A program made the position numbers and the translations under genes. Shown in pieces: positions 60,544 through 64,000 of a stretch of DNA of 64,000 bases. Each line of letters opens with the position of its first letter. Position 1 is the first letter of the stretch. The notes beneath the pieces were generated by a model. That model worked only from the letters and a program-made list of their open reading frames with translations, was not told the DNA's origin and made no database searches. The stretch covers positions 62,001-126,000 of the forward strand of contig JACJZP010000001.1 in assembly GCA_020635535.1 (NCBI GenBank), read 5' to 3'. Source of the stretch: Flavobacteriales bacterium (GTDB lineage: Bacteria > Bacteroidota > Bacteroidia > UBA10329).

Positions 60544-62766
60544 ATGCAGTATCATCCGGAGAAGATCGAGAAAAAGTGGCAGCAATATTGGGCTGAGAAC
60601 AAGACGTTTAGAGCGGAAAACAACTCCGATAAGCCCAAATATTACGTGCTCGATATGTTCCCGTATCCATCGGGCGCGGGGCTGCATGTGGGGCATCCGC
60701 TGGGCTACATTGCCTCAGACGTTTATGCGCGATACAAGCGGTTGAAAGGCTTCAATGTGCTGCATCCGATGGGGTATGATTCATTCGGATTGCCAGCCGA
60801 GCAGTACGCCATTCAGACGGGAACGCACCCTGCCATCACCACGGTGAAGAACATCGACACGTTCCGCAGGCAGATGGACAACATCGGGTTCAGTTTCGAT
60901 TGGGATCGTGAGGTGCGCACTTCCGACCCATCGTACTACAAATGGACGCAGTGGATTTTCCTTCAATTGTTTGATGCATGGTACGATAGCGCTACAGACA
61001 AGGCGCGGCCGATCGCAGAACTTGTGGCCGAATTCGAGAAGAACGGCAACGCCACGGTAAATGCGCATGGCGATGAGACAGAAGCGTTTACTGCCGATGA
61101 GTGGAACAGTTGGGATGAGGCGAAGCAGCAGTCCGTTTTATTGAATTACCGCATTGCGTATTTGAGCGAGGCGTTCGTGAACTGGTGTCCTGCGTTGGGG
61201 ACCGTTTTGGCGAATGATGAAGTGAAAGATGGTGTCTCGGAGCGTGGCGGTTATCCCGTGGAGCGCAAGTTGATGAAGCAGTGGAGCATGCGGATCACGG
61301 CCTACTCGCAGCGATTGCTGGATGGTTTGGAAGACCTCGATTGGAGCGAAAGCTTGAAGGAGCAGCAACGAAATTGGATCGGCCGTTCGGAAGGAGCTTC
61401 GATTGAGTTCCAAGTTCAAGGTTCGGAGTTCAAAATTGAAGTATTCACTACGCGTCCTGATACCATTTTCGGAGTGACGTTCATGACACTGGCACCTGAA
61501 CATGAGTTGGTGGCGCAGATCACAACTCCTGAACAGAAAGCAGAAATTGAAGCGTACATCCAAAAGGCGAAAGCCAAGTCGGAGCGCGAGCGGATGGCCG
61601 ATGTGAAGACCGTTTCAGGTGCTTTCACGGGAGCTTATGCGGTTCATCCATTTTCTGGTGAGCCGATTCCGATCTGGATAGGAGATTACGTGTTGGCTGG
61701 TTACGGAACAGGTGCCGTAATGGCCGTACCGAGTGGTGACCAGCGCGACTGGAATTTCGCGAAGCATTTCAACCTGCCAATTCCGCAGGTGATTGCCTCC
61801 CCTCCTGGAAAGGAGGGGTCGGGGGAGGTCGAACCTGATCAAGCCAACGAAAGCAAGGATGGCATTCTGATGAACTCCGATTTCCTGAACGGAATGAAGG
61901 TGAAAGATGCTATCCGTGCAGCCATCGCGAAGCTGGAAGAAAAAGGAATTGGCAAGGGCAAGATCAACTACCGTCAGCGCGATGCGGTGTTTGGCCGTCA
62001 GCGGTATTGGGGCGAACCGATTCCGATCTACTACAAGGATGGCGTGCCGTACCCGATCAATAAGTTACCACTGGAACTGCCGGAAGTGGAAAAATACCTC
62101 CCGACCGAAGCTGGCGACCCGCCATTGGGCAATGCCGAAAACTGGAATTGGGATCCTGAAAAGGAAGCCATTGTTCCGAATGGGGAAGGTTACCCGATTG
62201 AACTTTCAACCATGCCTGGTTGGGCAGGAAGTAGCTGGTATTACCTGCGCTACATGGATGCGCAGAATGATGAGGCGTTTGTGGGCGAAGAGGCCATCAA
62301 ATACTGGGGCAATGTGGATTACTACGCAGGCGGAGCCGAGCATGCCACGGGCCACTTGCTGTACGTGCGTTTCTGGACCAAATTCCTGAAAGACCTTGGC
62401 TATTTGCCGTTTGATGAACCTGCCAAAAAGTTGGTGAATCAGGGGATGATTCAGGGAGTTTCAGAGAAGATCTATCGGTATCACTCGAAAAATAATATCA
62501 CTGGAAATGTGATTGACCCAGAGTTGAAGATTTTTAACACTGGTTCTATCTATCCAGTTTTTTTAGATGCTGAAAACGTTCAGAAATATTGGGGAAAGAA
62601 CATTGCATCTGACAATCCATTTGTTCAACAAGAAGGAATAAACGTACCAATCGAATGTGTGAAAAATGGGGTTGTTGATCTTTCCATGCTTGTGAAGATT
62701 AGACCTCAGATTTTTGAGAAGGCTTGTTTTTCTGTAACGAAGGGGTCTGGTTTCAAGGTGATATGA
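60544..62766 (+). pseudogene. leuS: Leucyl-tRNA synthetase, N-terminal part, frame interrupted at 62764
   Basis: 740 residues in this frame. Catalytic HIGH appears as HVGH in GAGLHVGHPLGY; the CP1 editing region (~220-420) and FGRQRYWGEPIPIYY and YAGGAEHATGHLLYVRFW follow. After GMIQGVSEKIYRY the sequence turns AT-rich and the frame ends at TGA 62764-62766, before the KMSKS motif, which lies in the next frame (see 62724). A 35-bp piece of the palindromic repeat sits in frame at 61796. LeuS is essential, so either a base is missing in the sequence, the gene is split, or another copy exists. Confidence 0.9.
61796..61830 (+). repeat. Half copy of the palindromic repeat inside leuS
   Basis: CTCCCCTCCTGGAAAGGAGGGG then TCGGGGGAGGTC, matching the second half of the 28517-28628 repeat with two or three changes. 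It is translated as SPPGKEGSGEVE between the conserved leuS blocks ending PQVI and beginning GILMNSDFLNG. Confidence 0.8.
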
Positions 62767-63563
62767 TTTCATATGAAAAGTTAAGGCAACTCGGTTCACA
62801 GTTAAATATTAATCCAATACACCATAGAGACCTGTATTCACCATGTGCCAAGGCTACGTTCAAGTCGTCACAGGAGGTCGAGAAAATGTCCAAATCCAAA
62901 TGGAACGTGGTCAATCCTGATGACGTGATTGACCGCTACGGAGCCGACACGCTTCGCTTGTACGAAATGTTCCTTGGGCCATTGGAAGATGCCAAACCGT
63001 GGAACACCAACGGCATTGAGGGCGTGTACCGTTTCCTCAAGAAATTCTGGAACCTGTTCTACGATGGCGACACCTTCAGCGTAAGCGATGAGGAACCGAC
63101 CAAGAAGGAACTGAAAGCGCTGCACGCCACCATCAAAAAGGTGCAGGAAGACATCGAGCGGTTGTCGTTCAACACATGCGTCAGCCAGTTCATGATCTGC
63201 GTGAATGAACTCACCGACCTCAAGTGCAACAAGCGCGCAATTCTGGAACCGTTGACGGTTGTCATTTCCACCTACGCACCGCACATCTGCGAGGAATTGT
63301 GGTCAAACCTTGGTCACGCAAAAAGCATCACGTTCGCGGAATATCCTGCTTTTAACGAAAGTTATCTGGTGGAGGACAGCATTTCGTACCCAATCAGTTT
63401 CAACGGTAAAACGCGTTTGAATTTGGAACTTCCAGCCACCATGGGAAAAGAAGAGGTTGAGCAATACGTGCTTGCCAACGAGGAAGTACAACAGCGTTTG
63501 GAAGGCGCCACTCCGAAGAAGGTGATTGTTGTTCCGAAGCGGATTGTGAACATCGTTGTATAA
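62724..63563 (+). pseudogene. leuS: Leucyl-tRNA synthetase, C-terminal part in shifted frame
   Basis: The frame is open from 62724. EKMSKSKWNVVNPDDVIDRYGADTLRLYEMF holds the second catalytic motif KMSKS, then the anticodon-binding domain (NTCVSQFMICVNELTDLKCNK, ISTYAPHICEELW) and the C-terminus KVIVVPKRIVNIVV. Relative to the upstream part it is displaced as if one base were lost between 62724 and 62766, where T and G runs occur. The ~40 residues before EVEKMSKS do not resemble the usual family link. Confidence 0.88.
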
Positions 63564-63575
63564 GCGTTTCCGTTT

Positions 63576-63659
63576 GTCATTCCGAGCGAAGCTTGCGGAG
63601 CCGAGGAATCTGTGGTGCTGGTTTAGATTTCTCCGCTCCCTTCGGTCGGTCGAAATGAC
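63576..63659. repeat. Palindromic repeat after leuS (TGTCATTCCGAG ... TCGAAATGAC)
   Basis: Ends GTCATTCCG and CGAAATGAC are near-perfect inverted repeats; inner GAGGAATCT and AGATTTCTC pair as well. About 84 bp; could serve as terminator for leuS and the converging gene. Confidence 0.65.
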
Positions 63660-63662
63660 GTA

Positions 63663-63992
63663 CTATTCGAACCCCAACATCTCACGCACTTCATCCAACG
63701 ATCTGGCAGATCTTTCCAGTTCTGACACATGCATAATGCGCTGTGCGGAGTTGCTCCGGTTCATGGCAATCACCTCTGTTTCGTTGATTCGATAGGCGTT
63801 GCCGTCTTCATCCATGATTATCAGTAACTGAAGCGAATTCGGATTAAGCCGAATCTGTTGAGCTTCGCAGGCATCATACGCAACTACAGTATTCAACTCT
63901 TGGTCAAACAGGTAGCAGGTTTTCCAAGCAATTGCTTCACCATTTGATAGCACAAATCGAGGTTCGACATCTTGATTCAATGGAGTTAACAA
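63663..63992 (-). CDS. Hypothetical protein, possibly truncated by window edge
   Basis: 109 residues ending EVREMLGFE; the frame has no stop up to the window end and the only available start here is a TTG at 63992, so the true start may lie outside. The sequence (PRFVLSNGEAIAWKTCYLFDQELNTVVAYDACEAQQIRLNPN) looks like a beta-rich soluble domain followed by a helical tail. No family recognised. Confidence 0.5.
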   Translation of the reverse strand: MLTPLNQDVEPRFVLSNGEAIAWKTCYLFDQELNTVVAYDACEAQQIRLNPNSLQLLIIMDEDGNAYRINETEVIAMNRSNSAQRIMHVSELERSARSLDEVREMLGFE

Positions 63993-64000
63993 CGGTCGGG

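Noticed and set aside
60544..63563. Natural two-subunit LeuRS as in Aquifex
   Set aside because: The break is just before KMSKS, the second part lacks a plausible start and leader, and a one-base loss explains the shift more simply.
1..64000. tRNA, rRNA, integrase, transposase or phage genes
   Set aside because: None recognised by eye on either strand; short intergenic gaps leave little room, but a covariance-model scan was not possible.

Overview
The window reads as chromosomal DNA of a member of the Bacteroidota, most likely Flavobacteriales. The signs are two proteins with C-terminal type IX secretion (T9SS) sorting domains, a fused ccoNO oxidase subunit in a ccoI-S-NO-Q-P-G-H cluster, short adenylate kinase, DUF3098/DUF983/DUF4468-type small proteins, a PorV-like outer-membrane protein, and a recurrent TAnnTTTG (-7 type) promoter box instead of sigma70 -10 boxes. 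Nearly all of the window is gene-dense housekeeping DNA. No tRNA, rRNA, CRISPR array, transposase or phage gene was seen.

Layout. 1-3.4 kb: 3' part of prfB, an ArsC-like protein, fumC and small proteins. 3.4-8.8 kb (minus): small lipoprotein-feoA-feoB-sprT-like-aminotransferase-manC. 8.85-10.3 kb (plus): mlaE-mlaF. 10.4-14.9 kb (minus): T9SS cargo, obg, adk, hpt, a thioredoxin-like protein. 15-24.4 kb (plus): purK, purE, a MazEF-like toxin-antitoxin pair, a PorV-like barrel with a helix-hairpin-helix/barrel protein, proline dehydrogenase, a four-PAS hybrid kinase. 24.4-35.3 kb (minus): the cbb3 oxidase locus with hemN at its end. 35.5-40.2 kb (minus): a REC-CRP response regulator, its PAS kinase, comM and gmhA. 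40.3-54.8 kb: a ceramidase-like protein, paralogous lipoproteins, an ABC-F ATPase, a T9SS metalloprotease-like protein, esterase, polyprenyl synthase, rlmN, amidohydrolase. 54.8-64 kb: a DD-carboxypeptidase, ispD, queA, truB, uppP, DUF3098, ftsX, then leuS on the plus strand (frame interrupted) and a partial hypothetical gene.

The most coherent biology is an oxygen-response unit at 32-38 kb. A histidine kinase whose first PAS domain aligns without gaps to the haem-PAS of FixL (recalled sequence), including a His at the haem-ligand position, is translationally coupled to a receiver-cNMP-CRP/FNR fusion. Just downstream a perfect TTGAT-N4-ATCAA box sits about 41 bp upstream of the expected start of the cbb3 oxidase operon. 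This looks like FixL plus a fused FixJ/FixK in two genes next to their target; it is inferred from sequence only.

Other structure not explained by genes: a ~110-bp bipartite palindromic repeat present three times around the cco genes, with a half copy inside the leuS reading frame; a degenerate 21-bp repeat filling most of the 531-bp gap between ccoI and ccoS; about nine genes whose -7 box lies only 3-6 nt before the start codon, suggesting leaderless mRNAs; and an AT-rich, frame-broken segment in leuS.
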